Positions 62,885 through 64,000 of a DNA stretch of 64,000 bases are shown piece after piece. The first letter of the stretch is position 1. Each line of letters begins with the position of its first letter. This DNA is from Thiomicrorhabdus sp041583835 (GTDB lineage: Bacteria; Pseudomonadota; Gammaproteobacteria; Thiomicrospirales; Thiomicrospiraceae): NCBI RefSeq assembly GCF_041583835.1, contig NZ_JBFHFC010000012.1, positions 1 to 64,000 of the forward strand, written 5' to 3'. A program made the position numbers and the translations under genes. The notes below the pieces were generated by a model. That model was not told the origin of the DNA and searched no databases. It saw only the letters and a program-made list of their open reading frames with translations.

Positions 62885-64000
62885 ATGCGTATATTAGAGA
62901 ATCTTTCCATTCAGAAAAGATTATGGACCAACCTATTTATAGGCATTATTTTCTTAAGTGCCGTCTTCCTACTGGCTCGGCTAGCCTTTACCGAAGTACG
63001 CGGGCATGCACATGCTCTATCAGAAATTCAGCAAACCCAAACTGCAAAGATCGCCCAGTTCCAGACCCAGTTCTCTAATACTTTGCTGAAAATGAACGAC
63101 TATATCCGTAACATGAGCAAAGAGTCCGGCGAAACCTTCAACCACCGGATTGACGAGCTTAAAGCGCTCAACCTATCACTGAAAAACAGTGAAGAAAGCA
63201 AAACCGAAAGCACCGTAGAAGATTCACAAACCTCTCCGGCCGCCGAGAACTCCGAACAACCGGCTGCCGAGGAAACCACTTCCGAGAAAGCGTCGGATAA
63301 CGTTCAAACGGAAACTCAAGCAGAATCAATTCAACCTAACGGAGCGTTGGATGTCGACGCGATGGATATTCTATTAACCAATATGAAAAAAGCCGCCAAC
63401 TCGTCGGTTTTCCTGAAGCAACAAATTCAGGAAACCTTAGAGTACGGCATTGAGCCGAGTGCCGAAAAAATGCAAAACGGCATTAAAGCCCTCTCTGCCG
63501 TCGAAGACATGGACGAAGAGACCCTTCAGCAGCTTAAAGAAATCCTTAAACGCCTGAACATTTCTCAATCCAGCCTGTTCAAAATGATTTCGGCAAACAA
63601 TCCTGCCCTGAAAGCCGCCTTTGACAAAGACGGGCTGGGTGATGGCAGCAACTCACTTTTTGAAACGCTTAACGAGCGTTTCTCTTCCGATTTCGTCAAT
63701 CAGGAAACTTTCTCCGAGGTCTATTCCGGTTGGGAAGGATATTATGAGTCGTTCAACGATATGAAAGACTATATCCAGACTGAATCGCAAAACAATCAAA
63801 CCATCAGCGAGCTTTCCAGCCAAGCCAACGAGTTACTGCACGTTGCCACTGAAAAAACCGATCAACAGATCGTCGGTCTGATCGAAACGCTGAATGACTT
63901 GAGCGATTCCAAGACGACACAAATGACCATCGGTAGCGGTGCGGCGTTATTATTCATGCTGTTGCTGAATTTCTTCATCGTCAAATCGATTTCCACCCCG
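62885..64000 (+). CDS. Probable methyl-accepting chemotaxis protein, 3' end outside window
   Basis: An open frame of 372 codons from ATG 62885 to the window end without a stop. TM1 is at about 14-34, and a long helical periplasmic domain with an acidic, Ser/Thr/Ala/Glu-rich stretch at about 100-150 follows. TM2 is at about 349-367 (GSGAALLFMLLLNFFIV) and the first HAMP-like residues (KSISTP) come at the edge. Layout matches a transmembrane chemoreceptor. The signalling domain lies outside, so the class is inferred, and a HAMP-containing sensor kinase or cyclase is also possible. Confidence 0.7.
   Translation, partial: MRILENLSIQKRLWTNLFIGIIFLSAVFLLARLAFTEVRGHAHALSEIQQTQTAKIAQFQTQFSNTLLKMNDYIRNMSKESGETFNHRIDELKALNLSLKNSEESKTESTVEDSQTSPAAENSEQPAAEETTSEKASDNVQTETQAESIQPNGALDVDAMDILLTNMKKAANSSVFLKQQIQETLEYGIEPSAEKMQNGIKALSAVEDMDEETLQQLKEILKRLNISQSSLFKMISANNPALKAAFDKDGLGDGSNSLFETLNERFSSDFVNQETFSEVYSGWEGYYESFNDMKDYIQTESQNNQTISELSSQANELLHVATEKTDQQIVGLIETLNDLSDSKTTQMTIGSGAALLFMLLLNFFIVKSISTP

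Overview
The window reads as chromosome of a chemolithoautotrophic, sulfur-oxidiser-like gammaproteobacterium. The closest fit is the Thiomicrospira / Hydrogenovibrio / Thiomicrorhabdus group (an inference from gene content; no database search was possible). It carries form II RuBisCO with its activase genes, alpha- and beta-carbonic anhydrases, a SulP anion transporter, a complete [NiFe]-hydrogenase locus, several c-di-GMP and chemotaxis proteins, and ordinary housekeeping genes. No tRNA, rRNA, CRISPR, transposase or phage gene was seen.

Layout. 1-0.45 kb: end of a Met/Gly/Tyr-repeat, Spy/CpxP-like periplasmic protein. 0.9-2.8 kb: overlapping minus-strand trio (SnoaL-like, GNAT, nitrilase). 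3.1-4.7 kb: NIT-domain diguanylate cyclase. 4.8-17.1 kb: nine minus-strand genes with short gaps and no convincing internal terminator. They run EAL phosphodiesterase, PAS chemoreceptor, PDC-sensor membrane protein, glucosylglycerate genes (phosphatase, synthase, phosphorylase), then an ATP-grasp / alpha-E / zinc-peptidase cassette. 17.2-27 kb: ANTAR regulator, outer-membrane porin with a long leader, flavodoxin, Fe-S membrane protein with TonB receptor, and a second diguanylate cyclase. 27-37 kb is the carbon-fixation block: SulP transporter, two divergent small membrane proteins, beta-carbonic anhydrase, cbbO, cbbQ, cbbM and cbbR. cbbR is cut by an in-frame TAG exactly where LysR-family regulators have Trp; the expected C-terminus continues in frame behind it.

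37-44 kb: mixed genes (DUF2798, YceI plus cytochrome b561, a degenerate metallo-beta-lactamase, glyoxalase I, MFS transporter, aroC, thioesterase). 44-56 kb: hydrogenase locus, transcribed right to left: Ni transporter, hypB, hypC, hypD, hypE, hypA, a flavoprotein-[2Fe-2S]-hydrogenase small-subunit fusion, large subunit, maturation protease, hypF, then an AT-rich gene of unknown function. The fusion has no export signal and has Asn in place of one proximal-cluster Cys. 56-64 kb: alpha-carbonic anhydrase, prmB, mogA, lon behind a sigma-32-like promoter, an HDOD protein, and the 5' part of a chemoreceptor that runs off the window.

Together these genes describe an autotroph that concentrates and fixes inorganic carbon, can take electrons from H2 (apparently in the cytoplasm, towards a soluble carrier), probably makes glucosylglycerate as a compatible solute, and has much second-messenger and taxis signalling. 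Most start sites were moved inward from the longest frame, using overlaps with the upstream gene, Shine-Dalgarno sequences and family N-termini.
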